Shown: positions 21,926 through 34,042 of the stretch, one piece after another | Position numbering within the stretch: position 1 is the stretch's first letter | Layout: every line of letters begins with the position of its first letter | From: Owenia fusiformis | Taxonomy: Eukaryota > Annelida > Polychaeta > Sabellida > Oweniidae | NCBI GenBank assembly: GCA_903813345.2 | Contig: CAIIXF020000002.1 | Coordinates: forward strand, 4,318,001 to 4,382,000 | Length of the DNA stretch: 64,000 nucleotides | Reading direction: 5' to 3' | Translations under genes and position numbers: made by a program | Notes under the pieces: model-generated | Told to the model about the DNA's origin: nothing | Seen by the model: only the letters and a program-made list of their open reading frames with translations | The model's database searches: none

Positions 21926-22807
21926 GGTTTAGGCTAAGGTTTTCCCAAATCTGACAAATTGATAAAAAATCTGATAAAAGAAACCTATTCATTAGCAATT
22001 TAATCTCTTCATGTGACTTCGTTGCCCTTGTAGAGGATAGAGGATTACCCCATTACAGGATTACAGGATCACAGTGGTCACTCCATGCATGAAGGTGATT
22101 TTCATTTGTTTATGATTTGAAATTGCTTGGTTATTTTGTGGATAGTATTGTTTGTTGCAATTTATTGCAAAAATGCTCATTTCTATTGCATTGGCATAGA
22201 CTTTAGCTTATGTACGGGGAAAGGCCCATGATTTGTTTTAAAGTATTGTTTCATCACATGTTTTTCATGATTGGGAATCCTATTTAGAGGAGAACGTGGG
22301 GATACAAAAAGTGTGTGTCCTTGAAACGTGACGATACGTTCTAGTCTCTAAAAGAGTAACAACCAGAGGGCAAACAATTTTATCGTGTAATAAAGCTAAG
22401 AAAAATATAGATAGATAAATAGATGGTGTTCAAGTCAAGTTTTTATTTATACATATTCATAAACACATATACAATGATGACAAGGGACCTTGGCATTGTA
22501 GTCTCAGATAATACGCAATTTGATGAGTAAATTGTTATGTCGCTTACTACTATACAATTGTGATTGAAATAAAAATACCGATTTCTCATTAAAATAGATA
22601 GCGCTGCTTTCTTTGTCCATACATGATATACTAACTGATATCTTGTGTTTTGTACGTGTTGCTGTGATACGCGCATGCAGCCATCCATGTCGAATCATAT
22701 GAACAGTCATGATCAGTGGACGATTCTGACCGAATTTCTTCGTTGTCATGTCAGGAAATCACTGCGCTTCAATTATGAGACGGGAAGAGCCCTGTTCCTC
22801 CGTTCGT
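21926..22807. other. Intergenic, tRNA array to membrane-protein gene A
   Basis: No gene is seen. TTTATT at 22441-22446 (AATAAA on the minus strand) is a possible polyadenylation signal for the minus-strand gene that ends at 22808. Confidence 0.45.
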
Positions 22808-23513
22808 TCATACTAAAGTCTCTACTCTCTTCAAATTTACACAAAGCTTATCTGAAATAAGAAAATATGAATAATAAGTCTCAATTATAAATCCGTTGAA
22901 TACTATAAGTTAGCCAACGGTATATTCCATAACGGTGGTTCATAGTAAAGGATCAATTTTGCTATAGCTTACCCGTATTGTTTGGACCCTTATTGCGCTC
23001 TTGTTGAGGGACGGTTGTCACATATACATTCAACTCGTTCTCCACAAATGGAATGTCCTCTGGGTGATTGTGATTTGCGCATTGCTCACGCTGGCGTCTT
23101 TTACCTCGCTGTTTCAGGATCCCAACTTTGTAACCCGCAACTAGAAGAGCACCAACGATGCCTAGTGCAATCGCAACACCAATTACAGCTGGTATCGCGT
23201 AACTTTGAAAGTCGTTTTTCTCTGCGATTGCGGGTACTGGTGGAATGAGTGTAGTGTTTATACAGTTCACGTAGTCCTCACAATGTTTTAGTACATCTTT
23301 GTCGTTCCAACACAGTTTCTCATGATTTGGATTTTTCGGACCACATACATTGCTGCAGAATTCTCTGTATAATTTACCAGCATGTCCTTCTCTGGGAAAA
23401 CGGAAATCGAACTGTCCGCAATCCTGGATAGACGCAGCAGAAACGTTAATCGGTGCGAAACATAACGCAAGAGAAACAATTAATCTTGTGATATTCACCA
23501 GAGCAGCTGCCAT
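22808..23513 (-). CDS. Small type I membrane protein of an unrecognised six-cysteine family, paralog A
   Basis: Two exons on the minus strand: 22973-23513 and 22808-22851, joined in phase 1, giving 194 residues. The N-terminus is a signal peptide (LIVSLALCFAPINVSAAS). The ectodomain has six cysteines spaced C-x20-C-x3-C-x10-C-x9-C-x5-C, with conserved FPREG and LCW...KHC. It is followed by N-linked sequon NTT, a membrane helix (IPAVIGVAIALGIVGALLVA) and a basic tail. The last exon encodes DKLCVNLKRVETLV. Start codon is 20 bp after a TTTCAG acceptor, so a 5' UTR exon lies upstream. The same gene structure recurs in the loci at 27027, 31011 and 38918. I do not recognise the family. The C-rich pattern recalls single-CRD TNF receptors only weakly. 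Confidence 0.85.
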
Positions 23514-24194
23514 TTTAGTAAATCTGAAAGTATAGCCTAAGACTTTTGTTAAGAATTGAGACTTAAATAAAAGTAATACAATAAATTCTGATGGACGTGA
23601 TTGAAATTTATTAAGAAAGTATAATATTAAATTATGAAAGTAATATTAAATCATGAAATATCTATCTGCGATTATTGTATGTAAAATACCGAAGTGTTCC
23701 AATTATTTAAGTTTTACTCATGTTTCAAGCATTTGTTTGCGTTTGTGTTTTTCTTGAAGACGCGTCGATAAATTTTAAACTGTAAGTTTTTGAGCATTTT
23801 TTCTTCATGGGTCGTATTTGAAGTAAAGATAAGAAAACTTCAATACACGTGAAATACGACGACCTGCACAAGGTGCACATGTCCCAGTGAACAAGTTCTC
23901 AAAGAGAAGTCTTGCCAATTTCTATAGTTCATTATGTAAATAAATAATTCTGTCATTCAGTCATGAGATAACATTCCTTCCTATTCCTTACTCTCATATT
24001 ACACAAACAATGAAATAAAAACGTTTTTTAGCTTTAATTCAAAAGCGAAGACACATTTTTAGGCATACCCTACATGTAGAATATGAATTATTTATTTTTA
24101 ATGCTTCTGGTGTAAAACTACCTTTTCACCTTTTAACTACCTTTTTTAAAATTAGTTCTGAAAATTCATGACAATTTAAATAACTATAAAATAT

Positions 24195-24400
24195 ACTGTA
24201 TAAGTGGTGTTTAATCCGAGTGGTTAATTTGCCGAACGGTCAAATTTAATCTTTTTCCTAATTTAAATTTTCCTAATGACAAGAAACTTCCCATTGGATA
24301 ACATTATGAAGATAATATTTCCGACATTTAATTTTCCGAACCGGGCAAAAATTAGGCAATAGACAAATTAAATGATAGGTAAAATTACCACTTATACAGT
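24195..24400. mobile_element. ~206-bp MITE with ACTGTATAAGTGGT ends
   Basis: ACTGTATAAGTGGT at the left is matched by ACCACTTATACAGT at the right, next to TA on the left. The interior is AT-rich with several TTAATTTTCC-like motifs. Confidence 0.75.
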
Positions 24401-24666
24401 AGTGCCTTTACGATACCAATGAACTGAGATAAATTACTGGTGCTATTGTATATGAAATAAATGAAAATTGAAATTGGAATTAAAATACATACTTACACTA
24501 GCTTAATATCACTCTAAAGTTTATTGGTATCCGCTGTTCAAACGTTTTGTCTTTCGCAAATATTTAAATCTTTTTTGGCAACATTTCAAACTAGTATATC
24601 AAAAATTCATTTCGATCAGCAGAGTACAATCGGTTCTAAAATTATGGAATACACCTACAAAATATG

Positions 24667-24960
24667 CAGGGGCGGATCTAGGATTGTGTTAGGGGGGCGG
24701 GGGTGGGCGTTTGATAATAACTTTGAGCGCAGCGAACGAGCGCGAGAAGAGGGGGTCTTGGCGCCCCCCCCCCAAAAAAACACTGCGAAATTTGAATTTC
24801 CGTTGGTGCATTCAGGCAAATTTCAGAGTGGACAACGGTCAGTTGGATTCCTATATGGTCACGTAAGCCTTATATGGATCCCGATATGGATCTAGTACAT
24901 GGGTACCACGTGATCGAATATGAAGGCTGAACTTTGGGAGATGCCCCCCCCCCTGGCTAC
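24667..24960. repeat. Probable transposon-derived segment with C/G runs
   Basis: CAGGGGCGGATCTAGGATT at 24668, a TTTGAGCGCAGCGAACGAGC motif and C-runs before TGGCTACTGCGCAG at about 24955 resemble the ends of non-autonomous elements common in invertebrates. The two ends do not form a clean inverted repeat. Confidence 0.4.
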
Positions 24961-27026
24961 TGCGCAGCGCGTCTGAAATGGCTGCTACTTTCAAGATGGC
25001 GGCCATTTTCTCAATATATCAAAACTGACATGTACTTGCATGCATTTCAACATACCTGTAAATTCACAAGCACCTTGAGTTTTCCTCGTTATGTAAAAAC
25101 AGATGGTAGAGGAACTTTTAATCCTTAATCAGATATCTTTTTTATTATTTACAAATGATGGCATGTCGGACTTGTTTCATTTCACTTTTCCAAGATAAAT
25201 CTCATATTCACTACTCGAACCTCAAAGATTTTTTTCAAGAATGATACAGACTTAATACTAACTTCATTGTTTGTATGAATACTTTTTGTCACACCTTTAA
25301 GCCTGGATCCAAATTAGTTGCGATTTATTACAGTGCTTATGATTGAGCTCTGTATCACTACTGTAGCTGAAAATTGAACACACGATTGTTCCTTAAATTA
25401 AAATTAATGTCAACATAATCAGGGGAACAACAGGGCTAAGGATCTTTCTATTTAACGGTTTTCTCAGATTGAGCATGTTTTCGTCGTGAATGGGATTCTA
25501 TGTGCATAGTTAAGTTACATGTATTTAAAACCACAGGAAAACCCTGATGCTTAAGATATTTATTTATTTATTTATTCCTCGGACATAATGTCAACAATGG
25601 CTATATACACTTCTTTCTGGGTGTCATAATTTCTATTAACATACTGAACAACGTATGATTTAATTAAATCGGTTGTCTCTTTTCTGTCTCTTTTCTTTTT
25701 TATAAAACAACTACAATACTGCAGTTCTATAGGCCATCGTAGCCTTATCAAACAACACAACAACTATGAGATCTACAGTCCGCAATCCACAGGAGGATGT
25801 TGACACCCAGAGGCCTTATTCATCACGTGACCAACAATGTTTTTAAACGTCCTGTATTTACTACCAGTGTGCATGCGATTCTGAATATCACACATATACA
25901 GAGTAAATCCTCAATAAAAGGAAATACATCAATATTTATCAGAATTTCGATATTGTATATATTATAAGGTTCACAGATTATAAGGTCAATCATTATATGA
26001 CCAATTAGAAATAATACAAACTAGCAGGACCATTATGTGAGTGTATTGCAATTCTCCTTAGCGTGCGAAGGTCTATTTGAAATTTCTAGAATTGACTGAA
26101 TTATTTTACCAGCTGAGGTAAGTCTATGCATTTATTTATATTTCTGAAAAAATAAAAATAGCAATTTTAGTGATGCTGAAGATCAAAGCGGACCGCTTGG
26201 GGGCTACAAACATTTATTAACAAATATAATAAATTTCAATATAATCTTTATTCAAAAGCCTAAACCGTACATGTTCGTACAATCAAATAATAAAATCCTC
26301 AGACGCTCCGAGTACTGACTTAATATCAACAGCAACAGTAAGTCCACTTATACCGGTGAATGCTAAAAATATATCAATTGTCATACATTTAGGGAATGTT
26401 GTCCTAGTTAGTATTTGATATCTACCCGATGCCATGCTAGCAGTTTATTAATGATATTCTATAGTTTCGAAAGTATTCATTTCATAAGTTTTTGATCTTC
26501 AATCTTCAGGATTTTTAACGCCGAGGCCACATAAATCAAATATGAATAAGAAATCACTAATATAGTATATACATATGTATATAATTCAATTCCATTCATT
26601 TCATAATTTCTTACATACTTCATACACCATGCCGCTAAACGCCCATGGGCATATGTTGTGGTGTAGCAGAAATTTACACTACAGTACTACAGTATATCTA
26701 GACTGCATTTAAAAGAAAAGCATATTCATTGTTATTTACCTTTAACTTGAATATGTACATTGTAGAAAATATAGAAAACATACATAAATACATTATTCAA
26801 CTTCATTACACGGTGGTGTAAAAAACAAATTAAACAAAGTATTTGGTTCTAATATCTCCAGACAAGATAGAAATTATCTGTATCATCTTTACAAGACATA
26901 CTATCTCTAGTAGAATTGTCTCATTAATCGATATAAGTCTTAAATAATATATCATGATATAAGTCTATATTATAAAGCATTTTCTTCTTCAAGCATTGTA
27001 ATCTTTCTTGGACCGTCGTTGTCGTA

Positions 27027-27954
27027 TTAACCAGTACACAGTTCACCTATAAAATATCAACTAAATTGTATTTTATATTACAATTATTAGAATAACATAT
27101 TTAAAACAGTTAAGAGTTAAATGTTGCTCTCGAAATATCATCGATTCTTTATATTCAGAGTAAATGCACCTAAATAAGTGAGTGAAGTTTAAAATTGAAA
27201 TACAGGGTGTCCTATAAACTCCGTTCTCATCAAAATCCTGTGACTGGACCTCCTTTGAAAATTTGAAAATACAGGGTGTTCTGTTCCTTACATGAAAATA
27301 TTTAATGCCAAATCAACAGTCATAACATTGACTCTCAACAACTGAAAAATTAGGTGTATACTTTTTATAAAAAGCTCATTAAAATAATAATACATTTGTT
27401 TTTTGTTAAATACTTGTATTTGCACCTTTTTCATGTTGCTCCGGTTCAACAGGTCTGGTAGTTTGTCCATTCATTAAAGCTACTTCTGCTGCTGGTTGGT
27501 TGGGAACTGCTTCCCTTTCTTGGGCTGTACGTTCATATCTTCGTCGTATCCTAGCGATAATATCAAACTTGTACGCAGCAGTCAATGTTGCAATGCCGAA
27601 GACAGCAACAATCGCTAGAAGTGTAGGAACGCCATATTTTGTGAACTTGTTTACTGTGTCATGTTGGGGTTCTGGCGTTTGATTAATACAGTCTACGTAT
27701 TTCCCGCAATGTTTTAGGACGTTTTTATCGCTCCAACAAAGAGCGTCATATTTTGGGTTACGCCTGGGTGAACAAATGTTACTGCAGAATTCTCTGTATG
27801 TATAACCCGGTTGGCCCTCTCTCGTGAAGCGAATATCAAATTTACTACAGTCTGTGGTTGGAGCGGAGTAAACAGGTATTGATAGTAAATAAACCCCAAC
27901 TGATACGTTGAAAATGTATTCAAGGTTAACACAGTCCATGATTGAAATGTGCAT
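27027..27954 (-). CDS. Small type I membrane protein, six-cysteine family, paralog B
   Basis: Exon 1 spans 27414-27954 and exon 2 27027-27046 on the minus strand, phase 1. Two in-frame ATGs exist (27954 and 27939). The second gives MDCVNLEYIFNVSVGV and matches paralog D, which also starts MD; I prefer it (181 residues). The ectodomain has C-x20-C-x3-C-x11-C-x9-C-x5-C with TREGQPGY and LCWSDKNVLKHC. One membrane helix (GVPTLLAIVAVFGIATLTAA) and a tail rich in R and E follow. The short last exon adds SELCTG. Exon 1 starts directly at a TTTTTCAG acceptor, so a 5' UTR exon is expected upstream. Function unknown. Confidence 0.85.
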
Positions 27955-28881
27955 TCTGAAAAATACGAACAATCGATTTCAGTATAAACTAATTATTTAA
28001 TACACAAAAAGATTTTTTCCTGGGGGTCATTAACAGAAACTTCGTAAAGTTACGAATTCGAGAATCTATCTTAAAAATAAAATTTGTAAAAATTTACGGA
28101 TTCTTAGCGCTAATAGTCTCTGCTATACGGGTATTATCTAATTCCTTAATTCCACTGTAAACAATTAAATGTCGAACACGTTGTCTATCTTAAAATGAAT
28201 TTAAAAAAGTAAGCATGAAAAAATAAAAAGCTCGAAAATGTGTCTCTGTCTCTTGTAATTTTAAGACATCGATCCACTTTTATTTCCTCTTATTAGCATA
28301 TTGCTCATCTCTGTTTTTGTTAAAGTGTTCAATTTAAATGCCATCATAATACGTTTATTTTACCTTTTCCACATGAGATTATTATTCGCAGCCTCTGTTG
28401 AATCGATCAGTATGCTTACAGTTGTGTAAAAAACTGCGGAATAACAACTTCCGTTCTAGGCTTTTTTTATAATCTATAATACGACACCTATTGCGTAAAT
28501 AAACTTCTAGTTTTTACGTATTCAAAACAAAGATCTCCTCGGGATTTCTATTGCTAACATAAATCCATTGTAAATACCTGGCGATTTTAGTTATAAATTA
28601 ATTATGAATGGGTCCTTGAGTGAGTATGTAGTGTCAAACTAACTTCCCTCTGTTCTTGTTTATCGTTTAAAAATCTTTTGAGTCATTTGAGTTTTTTGCC
28701 GGAATTAAAACATGCTAACATTAACTTACGTATGACTGTATAAATATGGTTACGATTATTAGTTGATTAGATTATGATTAATCATATATATAATACATTG
28801 ATAAATGAATTAAATTCTAATTGGTATACATTCACAGTCATCGATGCCACAATTCAACATATAATTTATATCCTAAACCAA

Positions 28882-28962
28882 TTGTGAGAATGTCCTTTTG
28901 GGACACCCTTTACTTCGGAGTGTAATTCCAAGTAGGAAGACATCTTGCTCAAATATAGACAC
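28882..28962 (+). repeat. Segment duplicated from/with 32270-32350
   Basis: ATTGTGAGAATG, GACACCCTTTACTTC and GACATCTTGCTCAAATAT appear in the same order and spacing at 32270-32350, upstream of EEP gene 1. This is evidence of local duplication. Confidence 0.7.
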
Positions 28963-30213
28963 GGAGGTTGAACGTTCAATGTTTGATAAGGGTTCGCGTT
29001 TCAGTATATTGAACTTACAAATATTTCAACTTGTCAAGGCTATGATGCTTCCTTTATACGATCCCCTGAATCTGGATAGATTTCTGACGATCGCCTACTT
29101 TAAAATCAGAATTGTTGTTTTTAAACAATTAACAATGTCATTTGTTCATGTATTTTGTTCATGTCTATGAGTAAATATGATCGGCAATTTAATTTCGTCA
29201 TTGTTCGAGCACGTTTTCTTCATGAATGGAATTTGAAAAGTGAACATTTTTATCAAGACCACTTATCTCAAATTTTGAAAACTATATCTTGGCGGGTCTT
29301 TAGGAATTCTATAAAATTTGAATCTTCGTGCGCCATTAATTTAATCACTCTACTCTCAATAAATGTTTTCCATTGCCATTCATCGGATTTCATCTTGAAC
29401 GGATTAAAATATATACGTCCTCTTTCTATTATATTCTATTTATAAAAAATGTAGGCGTGACACTTTACAAGAACATATGAAATGTTAAGAAATAACACTA
29501 CTTTTGTACACCGGTGTAACAGATTAGGCTGTCACCTGGTGATCATTGTGATCTACGAAATGCTCTACACTCGGACCCCGATTCCCGGGGTTTAATTTGT
29601 AATGAGTGGATATGATAATTAAATACAAAGTAGGCTATATCATACAATACATATCAAGCAATTCATACGTACGATAAAACAATTGACGATCGATGGATGA
29701 ATCTATAGTCGGCATTAAATGCCAAATTGCCCACCTCTAATCCTCATAAATTAAATTTTAGTAAAACATTAAACCCTTAAAAATAAGTTCTGATCTCGTT
29801 ATCAACGGTCAATAGCAAAGTACGCGGCATATAAATATAGATATCGAGTCAAACCGCTTTCATTTTTCTGATAATCATAAGGTAAGTTCATGTTTTATAT
29901 GCTCTTTTATTAGAAAATTGAGTCAAAAATATAATGACACGATCCGTTTTTGGCGTTTCAGACGGGCGGACTATTTTAAAAGTAGTTAATAAAAATAAAA
30001 TGTCCTTTTTAAACAATGGAAAGTGGACGGGAAATGTTTTATTTGCTTTTACGTAAAGACAATATGCTATAATTAGAAAAAGGCTCATAAAATGTACTTA
30101 TTGTCATCCTTAACTTCTATTTAAGCAATATGGCCATCTTATCAAAATCCGAGTAGGGACCACCTGAGCCGAGTTAGCTTTTTTCTGATTCTGTTATAAG
30201 CGCACGAATCGTA

Positions 30214-30269
30214 CCTTCCCATCATTCTTGAAGGTTCCCATCATTCTTGAAGGTTCTCATCATTCTTGA
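30214..30269. repeat. Three tandem 20-bp repeats
   Basis: The unit CCTTCCCATCATTCTTGAAGG is repeated almost exactly three times, the last ending CATTCTTGAT. Confidence 0.85.
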
Positions 30270-30668
30270 TTTGGTTATATTTGACTATGTTTATGATATG
30301 ATGCTTTTAAATTCTCAGATTGATAAAAATATAGTGCTCACGGGGGATACACTATTGCCACATTCACGTTACTCTGCATGATTCGGTATCTGAATGCCTA
30401 CATGAATGATGGGTAGTGTAGTAATCTCCCAACCCCATTTATGGTAGCAGTAAAATAGTTTGCACATGATAAAACTGTTGCTCATAAATATCATTAAATG
30501 GCTATGCCTGTGAATCACAGACGCGCCCAATGTCAAGTGTTAGCGACTCATTTTAATATAAAAACTGGCATAGGTAAGTGTTATTTGTGAATTTTGTTTT
30601 TTTCTAAAAGTGATCAAACTTTAGTTTAAGCTTGATTTGAGTCGATATACACTGGGTCACTGGTGCAA

Positions 30669-30752
30669 TACATTTTCTTTCTTTACTTCTTTCTTTCTTT
30701 ACTTCTTTCTTTCTACCTTTATTTCTTTCTTTCGTTTTTCTTTCTTTTTTTA
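30669..30752. repeat. Imperfect (CTTT)n microsatellite
   Basis: Runs of TTTC/TTTCT interrupted by TTAC and TACC over about 84 bp. Confidence 0.9.
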
Positions 30753-31010
30753 GGAAACATAAAGCAAGAACCTGAAAATTTTTGTAAACATAAACCTCTC
30801 AAAGCACTTCAAGTTAAAATTGAATTTTTATTATAAAGCTCTAAAATATGAAAATACAAAAGGTTCAACCTATCAACACACTGCAGTATTTGTTCGGACT
30901 TATTCTACATTGTCAATATGCGTATGGGGGGGGGGGGGGTCAATGCTTAAAGTGTCTCTCGGCCTTCTTTTGTGCCAGCGTTGTAGTTTTGAAATTTGTC
31001 GGTATCCCTA

Positions 31011-31620
31011 CTAACTGGGACACAACTCACCTTGAATGCAAAAACATTGAAATAGTTGAAACGTAAAAGTGTTGAAGATGTAAAACCTAAATTACAGGGC
31101 GTTCCGAAAGTTCTTTTGTCGATAGGGAGTTTTAAGCTTGCAATGTTTTTCACAACCCAAACGCGAACGGAAAATATTTAATCGATTCATTTGTATGGGC
31201 GATTGGTCATACGTATAGGTTGGTGTTTCGACTTTATATGCAAGCATAAACTCCCTATTATTTCAGATGGACGTTGACATGTTCAAATTGAGATTACAAG
31301 GTGATCAAAAAGTATGTATAATTTAATATGAATAGTGTCTCCAAAAAACGTATTCAAATTATATGGTGAAAATCAATGGTTATATTTAGTGTTGGTACCT
31401 GTCTCATTTTGGTTGATTGGGTCTCTGATTCTGTCAATCTGTTCTCTCTCGATTAAATCTTGTACAGGATTATTAGGAATCTGTCCATCTTGACTTTCAT
31501 GGGCAATGTGGCGACATCTTTGTCGTAACTTGGTAACTACCCCGAATTTGCACTCAAGGTTCAATCTACCAGTTTTAATTAAAACAATTCCTACTATGGC
31601 AATAAGGACAGGAAAAAGTC
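31011..31620 (-). pseudogene. Six-cysteine membrane protein, paralog C: ectodomain lost
   Basis: The minus strand from about 31620 to 31399 encodes the membrane helix (LFPVLIAIVGIVLIKTG) and the tail (KLRQRCRH, closely similar to paralog D) up to a GTACCA donor. A matching last exon 31011-31030 encodes GELCPS, in the same phase as its paralogs. Upstream of the helix the frame meets a TAG and there is no six-cysteine ectodomain. I call it a truncated pseudogene. A TTCTGTTCCAG acceptor lies near 31642, so an unseen upstream exon is not excluded. The 5' flank (31771-31880) is homologous to that of paralog D. Confidence 0.65.
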
Positions 31621-31770
31621 CCTAACTGAAAGGCATATTCTGGAACAGAAACACAAAAGACTAAAAAATTATTTTTTAACGAACTCTAATATGAAAAATA
31701 CAAATTTGTGCATTAGCTTACACAGTAATCTTATAGAACAACTCAAATCTCTAGCTGCATAGTTATACAG

Positions 31771-31880
31771 TAGATTACATGTACACTACGTGTTAAAGCC
31801 TCTTTACCTTTGAATTTTTATTTACTTAACCGGCGATGAAATTATTTATAATATTGATGAAAACCTAACTTGACTTTATT
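31771..31880. repeat. Flank shared with the paralog D locus (40032-40135)
   Basis: CTACGTGTTAAAGCCTCTTT, then TTTGAATTTTTATTTA and AACTTGACTT, occur in the same order at 40032-40135. This marks 31.0-31.9 kb and 38.9-40.1 kb as duplicated blocks. Confidence 0.75.
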
Positions 31881-32501
31881 TCCAATACCTCCAAATTTTC
31901 TCAATTTTTTCCTCAATTACAATAGGTCGAAAATTGACTTCCCGATTCAGTTTAACTTTTATATACACCACTTGCTGTTTGCTGATTGGATAGGGTGTGA
32001 AACGAAGGGAATGCTCCAAAAGTTGCATCTTGGGGTTTCCAATGCCTTAACTGACAGAAAACGTCATGTCATGTTTATTTTATGTTGAGCCATATCTATT
32101 ATGTCGTTTTTGCAGATTAATTGAGTATATTTTGTTTGTTAGTGTTAATTTCTAAACTACATGTAAGTGGCATTCGAATTCATTACTTATAAAATTATTT
32201 TAGTGTTTTGCCAACTCCAAAATACACAATCACTTTTCAATTAATCCAGTAATTTAATTCATTTAAAATTGTGAGAATGGTATTTTTGGGGCACCCTTTA
32301 CTTCAAATGTAAATCCATTCAGGACGACATGTTGCTCAAATATTTTGGGCTTCAGCACTTCAATACAGGGTGTTACTAAATTCTGATAAAATGACTCATC
32401 GCTTTAGCAAGCGCCTGTTCTACAAATAACATGATACTTTATAGTAACAAGTGTTCTATTCTTATTTTTCAGTTCTGTGGCGTTAGTTTTCATAAACCGA
32501 G

Positions 32502-34042
32502 ATGCAGGAATACTCCAAATTGGCTTCAAGCCGGGCTTCAAGCAAACTAACTATATGTAATTTGGTTGTGGGTCTAGACACAGCCTCCAAAAAAGTATGT
32601 GGAGACAGTTTAAGCTTCATTCAAAGATTTATTATGCAAGTAGGAATGATATTGTGCCTGCTACCAGACGTGATCACCCTACAGGAAATCAGAGGCAAAG
32701 AAAATAAAAAAATTGTAAGAGAAAAACTGAAAGAGAAAGGCTACGAATCTCGCTTCTTTCATAACAATGACAGCGACAATACGTTTTATAATTGTATAGG
32801 CATTCGAAGTTCGAATTTCGGAAAAGATTGTAGTTGGAAAGAGGTTGGGTCCAAGCACTACTGGACAACTATCGACGATGCTGGAGTTCCATGTCTTAGT
32901 GAAAATAAAGATGCTCGTATTCCAGCTATACCCGAAAAGGGAGTAGAGGGAGATGAATGGGGCCGATGCGTTGGTGTGACTGTACTGCAACATAAAACGT
33001 CTCTGAAAAAAGTAATCGTCGCCTCAATTCATGTTGTCCCATTCGGAGAAACGAAGGTGCTTCAACAGAAAGCCTGTCTGTCGTTGGCAAATATGACTAG
33101 AGGTATAACAGGAGAAGCCAAAGATTGTCCAGTCATAATTGCGGGTGACTTCAACTTCTTTGACGAAGAAAGAAAAAGCAAAAGCTTCAAAGACTGGGAA
33201 GACTATGTGTTGGCACTCAATCTCCGTGAAACTCCTTTGAAAAGGATGGAGATCTCAGGAATCAATGAAAAAGGTAAACTGCCTTAATTTCCCTGAAAAA
33301 GAATAGTCTTTATGTCATGTCTTGATATGACTAATTAATTTAATCTAAGAAGAGGAAAAGACCATTGTTTCTTGTTCTTATACAACATTAAATTCAAAAA
33401 CATATGCTTGAAAAAAGATATCTTTCAATTATACGTCTACCAATTTACAATCAAAATACAATTGTAAAATGTAATGTTTACTCGTCCATAATGTGAGGTA
33501 ATGGTGAAATTGTATTAGTTAAACGATTGATAACACATTAATCATAACTTCCATGTTCTTTACCCCAGGTATACTTTAATTATAATTGTCTACTTAAATT
33601 TCCAACTATATTTTCAAAACACATACATTTTTAGATAAATTTATTGTTTTTTGTATTTTGTCTACCAACAAGATAGCTAAATATAATTTGTAATAGTCAT
33701 CACAGAAATTCACTTTGAATGCTTCTTATTTTAGGTGTTATAGAGGATGAGTCTTTAATAGGAACATATACCCCATGGTCAACAGATAAATATGCACACG
33801 TTATTTATAAGCAACCACTTGGCTATTCAAAGTTAAATGCCATATTTGCTTCTAATGAGTTGCAATGCAAAGATGGCGTCACGGTGCAACCAATATTGAT
33901 GAAGCATTTGAACGAGCTGTCCAAAATGACTCCCGAGGAGAAGAAGACGGGTATGGATGAACTAAGATTTCGGCTGAAAGACATCCTAGCTTCTGATCAT
34001 TTTTTAATGAGCGCAGAATTTACACTGTCAGGTCATCAATAA
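32502..34042 (+). CDS. EEP-fold (endonuclease/exonuclease/phosphatase) protein 1
   Basis: Exons 32502-33273 and 33735-34042 join in phase 1 (donor GTAAAC, acceptor TTTTAG) to give 359 residues. The order of motifs is that of the EEP superfamily: Mg-binding E62 in TLQEIR, H177 in SIHVVPFG, D216/N218 in IIAGDFNFF, and the terminal D345-H346 in ASDHF. The residue equivalent to D299 of EEP protein 2 is N291 (LNAIF), and the first-strand position that is Asn in most EEP enzymes is Val (NLVVGLD). Substrate is not predictable: DNA, RNA, inositol phosphates and lipids all occur in the family. There is no signal peptide or membrane span. The ATG follows a TTTTCAG acceptor by 28 bp, so a 5' UTR intron is likely. 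No Death domain exon can be joined in frame upstream. Confidence 0.85.

Larger units (their letters stand above)
23514..27026. other. Intergenic, with MITEs
   Basis: No protein gene is seen over 3.5 kb. It contains a MITE at 24195-24400 and a possible degenerate element at 24667-24960. The rest is AT-rich and unannotated. Confidence 0.45.
27955..31010. other. Intergenic, with duplicated fragment and simple repeats
   Basis: No supported gene. The 28882-28962 stretch is homologous to 32270-32350. Short tandem repeats lie at 30214-30269 and 30669-30752, and a G14 run at 30926-30939. No EEP gene is found after the duplicated fragment, although the parallel locus has one. Confidence 0.5.

Noticed and set aside
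20567-21954. Open frames reading repeated AEWSKAPDS on the plus strand
   Set aside because: They are translations of the tRNA-Leu genes and spacers; the same false peptide appears at 40800. Not proteins.
22973-23513. Assignment of the six-cysteine membrane proteins as TNF receptors
   Set aside because: The cysteine spacing does not match the usual TNFR repeat; only a weak resemblance to BCMA-type single domains. Left as unknown family.
24524-24895. 123-residue open frame
   Set aside because: It covers transposon-like G/C-rich repeat sequence, including homopolymer runs.
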